NCBI RefSeq assembly: GCF_008635795.1
Contig: NZ_VWRQ01000002.1
Coordinates: 372,001 to 436,000 of the forward strand
Length of the DNA: 64,000 bases
Direction of reading: 5' to 3'
Source of the DNA: Paenibacillus tepidiphilus
Lineage (GTDB): Bacteria > Bacillota > Bacilli > Paenibacillales > Paenibacillaceae
This document shows positions 34,794 through 42,505 of this stretch, piece by piece. The translations under genes were made by a program, and so were the position numbers. How positions within the stretch are numbered: the stretch's first letter is position 1; the number at the start of each line of letters is the position of its first letter. Below the pieces are notes generated by a model that was not told the origin of the DNA, did no database searches, and saw only the letters and a list, made by a program, of their open reading frames with translations.

Positions 34794-37526
34794 TTATTGA
34801 GGCTCAATACCCCAGACAAGTGCGCCATCGCGGTACAAGGTCACCTTCGTCCATTCACCGTATGCGGTTTGTGCCGCGCTGTAGGAATAATCATTGCTCT
34901 CGTTATAGTTACTCCAGTCGCTCTTGTTGGTACGCGTCTGAATCTCGCCGCTGCTTGCTCCCGGAGCCAGACTTCCGGCCGCTGCACTGAAGGAGATTTC
35001 CAGATAGTAGTCGGCCCCGGTCTTGGCAGGGTCCACCTTCACAAAGGTGCCGCTGACATTGCCGCTGCCCACCACGGCGTAATCGCTATGGAACTGCTGC
35101 GCCTTGTCACCGTCTACCGTGAAGTAGTAACGGAGCTTGAGGCCGCTGAGCGGTACTGTGGTGCTGCCCGTATTCACAATCCGGAAGAGCGGACGCATCT
35201 GATTATCCGCCGGATTGGTATCGTTCGTGCGGTATTCCACACGCAGATCCCCGATGACCGGATCCGGCGTATCCGCAGGCACCGCGCTGACTTGAACGGA
35301 TGCAACGCTTTCTCCTACGCTGTTAGACGCAGTAATGACGTAATAATAGGTTGTTCCATTAACTACAGTGTTGTCGGTGTACAAGGGACTTGTTACCGTG
35401 GACAGCACCGTATATGGTCCTCCGCTGGTCGTGGAACGCTTGACGCTGTAGCTGCTTGCGCCGCTGACTGCGTTCCAGCTCAGACTGACCTTGCCGTCGC
35501 CTGCAACGGCTGCAAGCCCTGCAGGCCGCCCGGGCACCTGCGGTTCACCCGGATTGCCGCCGGACGGCAGCTCGCCAAACACCTTGACTCCCGCATCGAA
35601 TACCGGAATATACGGTGTCTTGGCCGGCGAGGACGCGCCGGTGGATACTCCCTGGAAGGAGAAGTCATTGGCATTGTTCCAGAAGGTTGTGTTCAGCGGT
35701 CCGGCGATCCGGAACTGAACTTCCTTACGGTAAGCGGATTGACCGCCGGGATAAATATTGGTACCGGTGAAATCCACTTTGGTGTAATAAATATGGTTCG
35801 CGGCATCATAGGGCTGAAGCGCCGATACCGTTGCGCCCTGGTTGTAACCGCCTGCGGTAACGGTAATATCCTCCGGACCGTATCCGGCGGCGACCGCTTC
35901 GCTGATGTCCAGATAATAATTGAAGGACATCGTCTTGCTGGCGCGTGCCGGCCAACCCGTGCGGTTGTTGAGCAGCGCGCGGATTTCCACGAAATTGCTG
36001 CCGCTGGCATTGACGGAAGCTTCGACGAACATTTCATCCTCCGGCGTTTCCGCTGCCGGGAAGTTCGCGAGCGGCTGGTCTCCCTGTCCGTGCAGCAGCA
36101 TCATTTTGGCCAGGGCTCCGGTGAAGGCTGAGTTGTAATCGGTTGCAACTTCATTGGAGACATAATCGCCAATCGAATCGGTATAAGCATCGGTTGCGGA
36201 AGGTCCGCCTACCAGCGCGCCGTAGAGAATGTGGCGGTGGTTGGCCGGCACTGTCTGGCTGTCCGCCCAGGAACCATGCGAAGTGCGGTGATGCGGATGC
36301 TGCGGCGAGTTATTGCCGTATCCGATCACATAACTGCTGTTCCGCGGATTGTCGCCCAGCATATAACCGATCTGTTTCTCGGCAAAGGTACGTGCCGCAG
36401 TACTCTTGGCAGAGTCACTGACCCAGTCTGAATAGACGAAGGCCAGGAACGCCTGGTTGGCAGAATAGCGCAGCGCCCCCCATTGGTCCAGATGGGCGAG
36501 CCCGCCCGGCGTATATGTTACCCGTTCACCCGATCCGCTGACGCCGGTGGTCCAGAACTGCATGTTACGCTCCGTCGATTGGACGAATTTGCTGTCGCCG
36601 GTAAGCCGGGCCAGCAGCAGTTGGGCACCGTAATGCTTGTCATCCCAGGATTGTGTCCATTTATAGTCCCACAAGCCCGACTGGTTCTTGCCCCATAAAT
36701 CGCTGGCCGCTACTGCCTTGTCAAGATAAGCCTGCTCACCGGTGGCCAGATACAGCCAGATGCCGCCCCAGCTCAACTCATCGGCATAGCCGCTCCATGA
36801 ATTATAGAATTGCTTGACGTCGGTAATGCTGTCGGAATAGTTGCCGCGGTACGTATCGGCGAAGGAATACAACTGCTTGGCGTGCAATAGAAGCTTGTCC
36901 GCGTATGCGGGGTCCGAATCCCGGAAGATAATTGCCGCCGATGCCAGCGCCGCAGCTGTCTCCCCGGCCAGATCGGAACCGGGATGGGTTGCATCAATCT
37001 TGTAGGCCGGGCGGGCCATCTGCATCACTTCCGCCGGACCCCACCAGTTATGATCCGCCGTTCCGTTGCCGACCTGCCCCCACAGCTCATTGGGAGCGGT
37101 ATGGGCTTTAATGAAATAATCCGTCGCCCAGCGGATATTGTCCAGAATCTCCTCATACTGTCCGGCCTGAACATAACCATCCTTATACTCGTATACTGAC
37201 CAGGCAAGCATGGTCGCTGTATAAGCCATCGGGAATCCGAACTTGACATGATCTCCCGCATCATACCAGCCGCCCGTTAAATCATGCCCGACATCAGCCC
37301 CGTCCTGCAGCGCGGAATCTCCCCGCCACTGTACCCGGTTATTAGCCGGAAGATCGCCTGAACGCTGGGTCTCATAGAAATAAATCGATTTCTGCAGTGC
37401 CTCGGCATAATTCTGGTCGGCCGCCGCGGCTTTACTCACTGTGGGATGATTTATAGCACCTGTTAATGTAACCGCTAACATTAAACTCAAGGATAACGCT
37501 GAATTTCTTTTGATCCTTTTGCCCAT
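34794..37526 (-). CDS. Secreted GH9 endoglucanase with CBM3c, Fn3 and CBM3b
   Basis: A 910-residue processive endoglucanase. A signal peptide (about 1-34) precedes the GH9 domain (about 38-490). GWYDAGDHVKFGFPMAYTAT holds the catalytic Asp pair, HRTSHGSW the active-site His, and NEVATDYNSAFTGAL the general acid Glu. CBM3c (about 505-650) lacks strong cellulose binding and aids processivity in this family. An Fn3 module and a C-terminal CBM3 follow. It heads the cellulase operon; together with GH48 it provides endo/exo synergy on crystalline cellulose. Confidence 0.94.
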   Translation of the reverse strand: MGKRIKRNSALSLSLMLAVTLTGAINHPTVSKAAAADQNYAEALQKSIYFYETQRSGDLPANNRVQWRGDSALQDGADVGHDLTGGWYDAGDHVKFGFPMAYTATMLAWSVYEYKDGYVQAGQYEEILDNIRWATDYFIKAHTAPNELWGQVGNGTADHNWWGPAEVMQMARPAYKIDATHPGSDLAGETAAALASAAIIFRDSDPAYADKLLLHAKQLYSFADTYRGNYSDSITDVKQFYNSWSGYADELSWGGIWLYLATGEQAYLDKAVAASDLWGKNQSGLWDYKWTQSWDDKHYGAQLLLARLTGDSKFVQSTERNMQFWTTGVSGSGERVTYTPGGLAHLDQWGALRYSANQAFLAFVYSDWVSDSAKSTAARTFAEKQIGYMLGDNPRNSSYVIGYGNNSPQHPHHRTSHGSWADSQTVPANHRHILYGALVGGPSATDAYTDSIGDYVSNEVATDYNSAFTGALAKMMLLHGQGDQPLANFPAAETPEDEMFVEASVNASGSNFVEIRALLNNRTGWPARASKTMSFNYYLDISEAVAAGYGPEDITVTAGGYNQGATVSALQPYDAANHIYYTKVDFTGTNIYPGGQSAYRKEVQFRIAGPLNTTFWNNANDFSFQGVSTGASSPAKTPYIPVFDAGVKVFGELPSGGNPGEPQVPGRPAGLAAVAGDGKVSLSWNAVSGASSYSVKRSTTSGGPYTVLSTVTSPLYTDNTVVNGTTYYYVITASNSVGESVASVQVSAVPADTPDPVIGDLRVEYRTNDTNPADNQMRPLFRIVNTGSTTVPLSGLKLRYYFTVDGDKAQQFHSDYAVVGSGNVSGTFVKVDPAKTGADYYLEISFSAAAGSLAPGASSGEIQTRTNKSDWSNYNESNDYSYSAAQTAYGEWTKVTLYRDGALVWGIEPQ

Positions 37527-37800
37527 TTTAGCCTTTCTCCTTCCGTTACATAGATTTCCCAGTGCTTAACTACCTTTCCGACAACCAAACCTCCCCAAGC
37601 GATATTTTCCGCCTCAGGATACTTTTAATTGGAATAGCTCCACCCCGCTTTCTGATATTCTAGGATGTTTTTCATCCTATGTAAATATATACCATATACC
37701 GAACAAAAATTCTATACGAATATAGTAAAATTTCTATAAAATATAGAAAGTTTTGTAAGTATTTCGTGAGAATCCGAGTTTTCTGCCTGCAGCCCGCCTA
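37527..37800 (-). promoter_or_regulatory. Upstream region of the cellulase operon
   Basis: A strongly AT-rich stretch (37680-37760). A perfect TAGGATG/CATCCTA hairpin with a T5 loop lies at 37661-37679, and several TATAG-containing partial palindromes follow. These may be regulator sites. No clear -35/-10 pair was assigned. Confidence 0.35.
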
Positions 37801-37856
37801 AAAAACGCCGCTTTTGCCAAAAAAGGAAAGCTCCTCTTCGGACAAAAACGGCGTTT
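37801..37856. terminator. Bidirectional terminator between the crcB genes and the cellulase operon
   Basis: AAAAACGCCGCTTTTG pairs with CAAAAACGGCGTTT with a small bulge, flanked by A- and T-rich sequence. It ends the minus-strand rarA-crcB transcripts. Confidence 0.75.
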
Positions 37857-37889
37857 AGTACGCACTCTATAATCTATGGATGATAGCAG

Positions 37890-38243
37890 CTATCTGAACA
37901 AAGCCAACCCTGCCCAGGCAGCGGCCAGCCCAAGCACTGCCGATCCCAGCACATACAGCAGGGCACCGCCCTTTTGCTTCCGCTCCAGCAGCTGCATGGT
38001 CTCATACCCGAAGGTCGAGAATGTCGTAAAGCCGCCGCAGAAGCCGGTTCCGCCAAAATAATACACCGCCTCCGGCAGGTGGCCTTTGGCTCCGGCCAGC
38101 ATTCCCAGCAGCAAAGAACCGGCGACATTGATCAGCAGCGTTCCCCAGGGAAACCGTCCCCCGGTCTTCCTGCCGATATATTGGCCGAGTCCGTAGCGGC
38201 TGATTGCTCCGAGCACCCCGCCTGCCCCTACCCACCAGATCAT
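37890..38243 (-). CDS. crcB: Fluoride exporter CrcB/Fluc, copy 2
   Basis: A 117-residue four-helix membrane protein. The family signatures GAISRYGLGQYIG (about 11-23) and GGFTTFSTFGYETMQLLE (about 69-86, with the TFSTF motif lining the pore) are present. CrcB channels are dual-topology or heteromeric dimers; two adjacent genes suggest a heteromer. The start overlaps the previous stop by four bases (ATGA). No fluoride riboswitch was recognised upstream. Confidence 0.9.
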   Translation of the reverse strand: MIWWVGAGGVLGAISRYGLGQYIGRKTGGRFPWGTLLINVAGSLLLGMLAGAKGHLPEAVYYFGGTGFCGGFTTFSTFGYETMQLLERKQKGGALLYVLGSAVLGLAAAWAGLALFR

Positions 38244-38644
38244 GCTGCATCTCCTCCCCTGCCCTTGCCCTTCGCGGCATATCCGCCCAGCAGAACTCCA
38301 AGCCAGCTGAGGGCCAGGCCGCCGAAGATGCTGAAGCCAAGGTACAGCAACGCAATGCCTCCGTTCCCCGATTCCAGCAGCTTCACCGTATCAACGGTAA
38401 ATGAAGAGAAGGTGGTGAAGGTACCGGTAAAGCCAGTGCCGATCATCAGCCGCAGCTGCGGCGGGAACTTAGCCGCGCCGGAGCTCCGCGTGAAGAACCA
38501 GCCGAGAAACAGGCAGCCGAGGAAGTTAATCAGCAGAATTGCCAGGGGAAATCCACTCTCCTGCACAGGCAACGCGAGTGTTATGCCATAACGGCATATG
38601 GCGCCGGCAAAAGCACCCAGCGCAATATAAACGAGATTGTTCAT
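38240..38644 (-). CDS. crcB: Fluoride exporter CrcB/Fluc, copy 1
   Basis: A 134-residue partner of the downstream gene. GAFAGAICRYGITLAL, NFLGCLFLGW and GFTGTFTTFSSFTVDTVKLLE are family motifs. The start at 38644 (MNNLVYIALG) is chosen by homology; an open frame reaches further upstream into rarA. The gene begins 20 bases after the rarA stop, so it is probably transcribed with rarA. Confidence 0.9.
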   Translation of the reverse strand: MNNLVYIALGAFAGAICRYGITLALPVQESGFPLAILLINFLGCLFLGWFFTRSSGAAKFPPQLRLMIGTGFTGTFTTFSSFTVDTVKLLESGNGGIALLYLGFSIFGGLALSWLGVLLGGYAAKGKGRGGDAA

Positions 38645-38663
38645 CCTTATCGTCTCCCAGCCG

Positions 38664-39971
38664 CTACTGCTTGCGGCGCAGCTCCTGATTATGGCGGATC
38701 TTGGCCTCATTACCCTGTTCGGTCGCCTGGTAGAATACGCGGCGCGCAATTTCCTTGGGCAGGTAGTCCTGCTTCACATAATGCCCCGGAAAGTTATGCG
38801 GATACTGGTACCCTTCATGCCCCAGCTTCACCGCCCCTTTATAATGGGCGTCGCGCAGATGCAGCGGCACCTCCGCCGAACGCAGCTCCTCCATCGTATT
38901 CATGGCGTTGTCAATCGCCATAACGACCGCATTTGATTTCGGGCTCTCCACCGCAAACAGAATCGCCTGGGCGATATTCAGCTTGGCCTCCGGCCAGCCG
39001 TTGTTGCGGTATGCCTCCAGTGCGCTGACCGCCTGTACCATCGCCTGCGGATTGGCCAGGCCGATGTCCTCGCTGCTGGCGGCGATCAGGCGGCGGATGA
39101 AGGTCATCGGGTCCATGCCGAGCTTCTCGACGGCATACAGGAACCAGAACAGCGCCGCATCGCTGGAGCCGCGGATGCTCTTGTGGAAGGCCGAGAGCAC
39201 GTCGTACTGCGTGGACTCGTCGGCCTTGACCGTCGGCCGGCGGATCGACTCCTCCGCCACCTCCAGCGTAATATGCACGCTGCCGTCCGGCTCCGGCGAC
39301 GTGGTCATCGCCGCCAGCTCCAGCGCGTTCAGCGCGCGGCGGATATCGCCGTTCGCCATGGCGGCGATATGCTGCAGGGCGTCCTCGTCCGCCTGCAGCT
39401 TCATGAAGCCCAGGCCACGCTGCTCGTCGGCCAAGGCCCGCTTCATCGCGAGCAGGCTGTGCTCGCTGGTCAGCGCCTCCAGCTGGAACAGCGTGGAGCG
39501 GCTGATCAAGGCCCCGTTCACATAATGGAACGGGTTCTCCGTCGTGGCCCCGATAAAGATGATCGTGCCCTTCTCGACCGCAGGCAGCAGCGCATCCTGG
39601 CGCGAGCTGTTGAAGCGGTGCACCTCGTCCAGGAACAGAATCGTCTTCGTACCGTAAAGCGCTTTGTTGCTCTGCGCGCGCTCAATTACCTCGCGCACGT
39701 CTTTGACGGAAGCTTCCACAGCGTTCAGCCGCACGAACTCCCCTTGCGTCGACTTGGATATAATATGGGCCAGCGTCGTCTTGCCGCAGCCCGGCGGGCC
39801 GTATAGCAGGATCGACGAGACCTGGTCCGCTTCAATTGCCCGGCGCAGCAGCTTGCCCTTGCCGACAATATGCTCCTGTCCGATATATTCATCGAGACTC
39901 TCCGGACGCATGCGGTCCGCCAGCAGGCGGCCGCCGGTCTGTTCTTGCCCGAACGAGAATAAATCCATCAT
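38664..39971 (-). CDS. rarA: Replication-associated recombination protein A (RarA/MgsA)
   Basis: A 435-residue clamp-loader-like AAA+ ATPase that acts at stalled replication forks. Walker A is GPPGCGKTTLA (about 59-69), Walker B is ILFLDEVHRF, and the sensor GATTENPFHYVN follows. The C-terminal tetramerisation region ends in GHEGYQYPHNFPGHYVKQDYLP. The upstream frame extends by 18 codons; the ATG at 39971 is preceded by GGAAGTGG. In Bacillus rarA (yrvN) lies between tcdA and cymR, as here apart from insertions. Confidence 0.94.
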   Translation of the reverse strand: MMDLFSFGQEQTGGRLLADRMRPESLDEYIGQEHIVGKGKLLRRAIEADQVSSILLYGPPGCGKTTLAHIISKSTQGEFVRLNAVEASVKDVREVIERAQSNKALYGTKTILFLDEVHRFNSSRQDALLPAVEKGTIIFIGATTENPFHYVNGALISRSTLFQLEALTSEHSLLAMKRALADEQRGLGFMKLQADEDALQHIAAMANGDIRRALNALELAAMTTSPEPDGSVHITLEVAEESIRRPTVKADESTQYDVLSAFHKSIRGSSDAALFWFLYAVEKLGMDPMTFIRRLIAASSEDIGLANPQAMVQAVSALEAYRNNGWPEAKLNIAQAILFAVESPKSNAVVMAIDNAMNTMEELRSAEVPLHLRDAHYKGAVKLGHEGYQYPHNFPGHYVKQDYLPKEIARRVFYQATEQGNEAKIRHNQELRRKQ

Positions 39972-40087
39972 TCCACTTCCTTGATCTGTATTTCGCGTGA
40001 AACACCTTCCCCTATCATACCACAAATTAAAAAGAGCATGACCTCCGCTTCCGGGCGGGCGCCATGCTCTTTGTTCAAAGTGAAGGA

Positions 40088-40369
40088 CTAGCGGTTCATC
40101 GCCAGCCGCATTTTTGAGATAATCTTACGGATGCTTTCTTCCGACAGGTGATAGCGCTTCTGCAGCTCATTAACCGAACAGCCTTCGCTGTGACTGCAGT
40201 AGATCTCTGCGTTGCGGCTGGCAATCTCCTGCCGCGATCCGCTGTTCTCGCCCCATCTTACCCGTTGTTCACTCTTCTTGGGTATGTAGAGCAGTTCACC
40301 CTGGATGTACCCCTGAAGCTCTTCGAGCAGGCGGGGGGGAAGCACATCCTTTCCATTTACGTAACTCAC
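40088..40369 (-). CDS. CD3324-family (Mor-like) DNA-binding protein
   Basis: 93 residues. The N-terminal YVNGKDVLPPRLLEELQGYI and GELLYIPKK segments are typical of the CD3324 family. A helix-turn-helix near the C-terminus (NELQKRYHLSEESIRKIISKM, about 67-87) resembles the Mor transcription activator. The GTG start follows GGAGGAAACGCAAC. The target is unknown. An ORF in another frame begins just upstream and overlaps it. Confidence 0.75.
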   Translation of the reverse strand: MSYVNGKDVLPPRLLEELQGYIQGELLYIPKKSEQRVRWGENSGSRQEIASRNAEIYCSHSEGCSVNELQKRYHLSEESIRKIISKMRLAMNR

Positions 40370-40436
40370 GTTGCGTTTCCTCCTTCAACAGGTGTGTTGC
40401 CGTCGTTCCGACCACTGCATTAACAGTCCATTCCAT
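40296..40436 (-). CDS. Possible 46-residue leader peptide overlapping the CD3324-family gene
   Basis: The ATG at 40436 follows an excellent AAAGGAGGCAGG site. The product begins MEWTVNAVVGTTATHLLKEE and ends in a Pro/Arg-rich stretch where it overlaps the next gene in a different frame. Translation could control the downstream gene by coupling. No family recognised; the tail composition looks like frame-shadow, so a shorter functional portion is possible. Confidence 0.35.
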   Translation of the reverse strand: MEWTVNAVVGTTATHLLKEETQRELRKWKGCASPPPARRASGVHPG

Positions 40437-40557
40437 AACACCTGCCTCCTTTCTTCTCCTCAGATTTGGTAAATACCGTAATTTCATTATATTAAACCCT
40501 GCGGTTATCGTCTATCCTCAAAGTTCTGCCTGCTTCACAGCAGCTTTCCGTCTTAGT

Positions 40558-40584
40558 AAGAAGGAGGCCTCGCGGCCTCCCGGT
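40558..40584 (-). terminator. Terminator-like hairpin downstream of a tiny ORF
   Basis: GGAGGCC and GGCCTCC around a four-base loop (about 40563-40580), followed on the minus strand by TTCTTAC. Confidence 0.5.
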
Positions 40585-40600
40585 TTATAAGGTTTCCGTC

Positions 40601-40633
40601 TTAGACGGAAACCACCTCGTATACTTTGATCAT
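40601..40633 (-). CDS. Possible 10-residue micro-ORF with strong ribosome binding site
   Basis: ATG at 40633 with GAAGGAGG 9 bases upstream encodes MIKVYEVVSV and stops inside a perfect GGTTTCCGTC/GACGGAAACC hairpin (40591-40613), followed by the hairpin at 40558-40584. This resembles a leader peptide or tiny expressed peptide. The evidence for expression is only the ribosome site and hairpins. Confidence 0.3.
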   Translation of the reverse strand: MIKVYEVVSV

Positions 40634-40639
40634 TTCAAT

Positions 40640-40918
40640 CAGCCTCCTTCCAGAAAGATTCTGCCCGGCCGGACACTTATTATTAAGCCATAGGTGCAGG
40701 GGGGTTACAAGACCAAGAACAGTTTTAACCGTTCTTCACCAGAAAAATAGTGTAGCCCCAAAAGCATTTCCGTTAAACTGTATGATCACTTTTAATGCTA
40801 TAACCCCTGATCTTACAGAGACATATTTCATATATATTTATACAAAACAAATGTACATTTGGTATTATATGTAGTTCTTTTTTTTTCCTTTTCACATAAA
40901 AAATTCCGAGGTGAATTC
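40640..40918 (+). other. Intergenic region upstream of the radical SAM cassette
   Basis: An AT-rich stretch of about 280 bases. An ORF spans 40626-40874 without a ribosome site. TATA-rich sequence around 40820-40870 probably contains the cassette promoter. No precursor peptide with a ribosome site was found on the plus strand. Confidence 0.4.
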
Positions 40919-41671
40919 ATGCATCCGTTTATACCTAATATTTACAAACTGGAGATCGATATCACGTACTTATGCACCCTGAAATGCCATAATTGTAACA
41001 GAGGTATCTCTGTGGCTCCTCCCGTCAAAGAGCATAACATGAGTGTTGAACAGATCCGAAGATTTATTGATCAATCTATTACTTCTAATCATCCTTGGGA
41101 ACAAATCAAGCTCATTGGTGGCGAGCCAACCATTCACCCCCAAATTGATATCATAATTGAGTTGCTGTATACATATAAAGCTGATTACAACAAACAGCTC
41201 GATTTAAGGGTTGTTTCGAACGGGACAACCAGTTTTACCCGCAATAAGCTGGATCAGATTCAAACTGCTTATCCTGATATCATTATCGAGAATTCCGGCA
41301 AGGTAGATAACTTCATACCTGGCTTCTCGTTAAGCCATATTGCTCCCCGTGACATTTATGCTTTCAAGAACCACCGCTACAGAGGCTGCTGGGTTTCTGA
41401 GGAATGCGGAATTGGCCTTAATTTCTCCGGCTTCTACTGCTGCTCAATCGGCGGGTCCATCGCAAGATTGTTTAACCATGAAATTGCCGTCAGAAATGTA
41501 GAAGACTTGAATTTCGATACGCTTATGAATATGTATGACAAGGTCTGCTCGCTCTGCGGGATGTATCATAATCTCAAAGCCACTGGCGTCAACGATGAAA
41601 CCATTCTTTCCCCCACCTGGCAAAACCAAATTGATAACCTCGACCCTCTAGAAATTCTGCCAAAATATTAA
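40919..41671 (+). CDS. Radical SAM enzyme with C-terminal extra-cysteine region
   Basis: 250 residues. The radical SAM cluster motif is C19-x3-C23-x2-C26, with GGEP at 67-70 for SAM binding. A second set of cysteines (C157, C163, C174, C175, C210, C213) recalls SPASM/twitch auxiliary iron-sulfur clusters, which often serve peptide- or small-molecule-modifying enzymes. ATG follows GAGGTGA. It is the first gene of an AT-rich three-gene unit. Substrate unknown; no precursor peptide was seen. Confidence is high for the radical SAM class, low for role. Confidence 0.88.
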   Translation: MHPFIPNIYKLEIDITYLCTLKCHNCNRGISVAPPVKEHNMSVEQIRRFIDQSITSNHPWEQIKLIGGEPTIHPQIDIIIELLYTYKADYNKQLDLRVVSNGTTSFTRNKLDQIQTAYPDIIIENSGKVDNFIPGFSLSHIAPRDIYAFKNHRYRGCWVSEECGIGLNFSGFYCCSIGGSIARLFNHEIAVRNVEDLNFDTLMNMYDKVCSLCGMYHNLKATGVNDETILSPTWQNQIDNLDPLEILPKY

Positions 41672-41686
41672 CTTAAGGGGTGCACC

Positions 41687-42460
41687 ATGATCGATTCACA
41701 TGTATCCATGGCATTAGTCTCCGAAGGATTAATCGATACCGTGTGCAGCGAGGCCATCCGCCTCGGCCGTAAAGGTATAGCTTTTACCCAGCCACTGTTG
41801 CCTGCAGAGACACAACAATCCCATAAATCTTGGGCCAATTACGGTGAGAACGCTGAAACCATATTTCAAAAGAAAATGCACTATTTCCAGATGTTAAAGA
41901 TATACAAAGGCATAGAGCTTCACACGGATTTCACTGATTTCGAGGCTACTATGAACATTGCCAGCCGTTATCCTGTCGATTATGTTCTTGCCTCTGCGGA
42001 TCCCAGAGTATTAACTGTGTCGAGCCCCGATGAAGAGTTGAGGAAACTAAAGTATTTGCGGTATATAAACGGGATCAGCTGCATTGAGCCATTAATTGAA
42101 TGGGCTTACATGGCTGCTGGTTCTAGCCCAGGCGAGCCCTTTGATAGCCGTCAGGATCGAATGGACTGGTTAGATATGCTGCTGAAAGCGCTGATCAGCG
42201 AATATAAATGCATTGAGTTAAATGTGAATTTTATAACAACCCAAAGTGAACAGGCCTCTTTCGTGGCTGATAAGCTCACGCCCTTCCTTACACGTTATCA
42301 TGAACTCGGCGGAAGCTTGATTTCACTTGCTACACGATCCGGTTCAGTTCAACAGCTAAGCGCCAGCTTTGAATATTATCAACAATTGCTGCTTCAGACC
42401 GGGTTTAGATATACCACACACTTTGCGGCCTTGAATCCTGTTCACGATAGTTTAACATGA
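41687..42460 (+). CDS. PHP-domain-like protein, probably degenerate
   Basis: 257 residues resembling histidinol-phosphatase-type PHP proteins. The N-terminus MIDSHVSMAL stands where PHP enzymes have a DxHTH metal motif, so the first metal site is impaired. KIYKGIELHTDF and VDYVLASADPRV correspond to family strands 3 and 4. The C-terminal CIELN...ELGGSLISLATRSG corresponds to the family end, with the late SDxH motif also altered. Binding or scaffolding rather than hydrolysis is inferred. The gene starts 15 bases after the radical SAM stop. Confidence 0.6.
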   Translation: MIDSHVSMALVSEGLIDTVCSEAIRLGRKGIAFTQPLLPAETQQSHKSWANYGENAETIFQKKMHYFQMLKIYKGIELHTDFTDFEATMNIASRYPVDYVLASADPRVLTVSSPDEELRKLKYLRYINGISCIEPLIEWAYMAAGSSPGEPFDSRQDRMDWLDMLLKALISEYKCIELNVNFITTQSEQASFVADKLTPFLTRYHELGGSLISLATRSGSVQQLSASFEYYQQLLLQTGFRYTTHFAALNPVHDSLT

Positions 42461-42505
42461 CTTAATTTTCCTAGTAAGAAATAATCTTAACTGGGGGGTT
42501 TCCAG

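Noticed and set aside
34797..36131. 444-residue ORF antisense to the GH9 gene
   Set aside because: Shadow; GH9, Fn3 and CBM3 modules clearly lie on the minus strand.
40380..40860. Possible 6S RNA, since one lies in this neighbourhood in Bacillus
   Set aside because: No long rod-like fold with a central bubble could be drawn; only short hairpins are present.
40626..40874. 82-residue plus-strand ORF before the radical SAM gene as a possible precursor peptide
   Set aside because: It starts at TTG without a ribosome site and overlaps the promoter; the sequence has no leader/core character.
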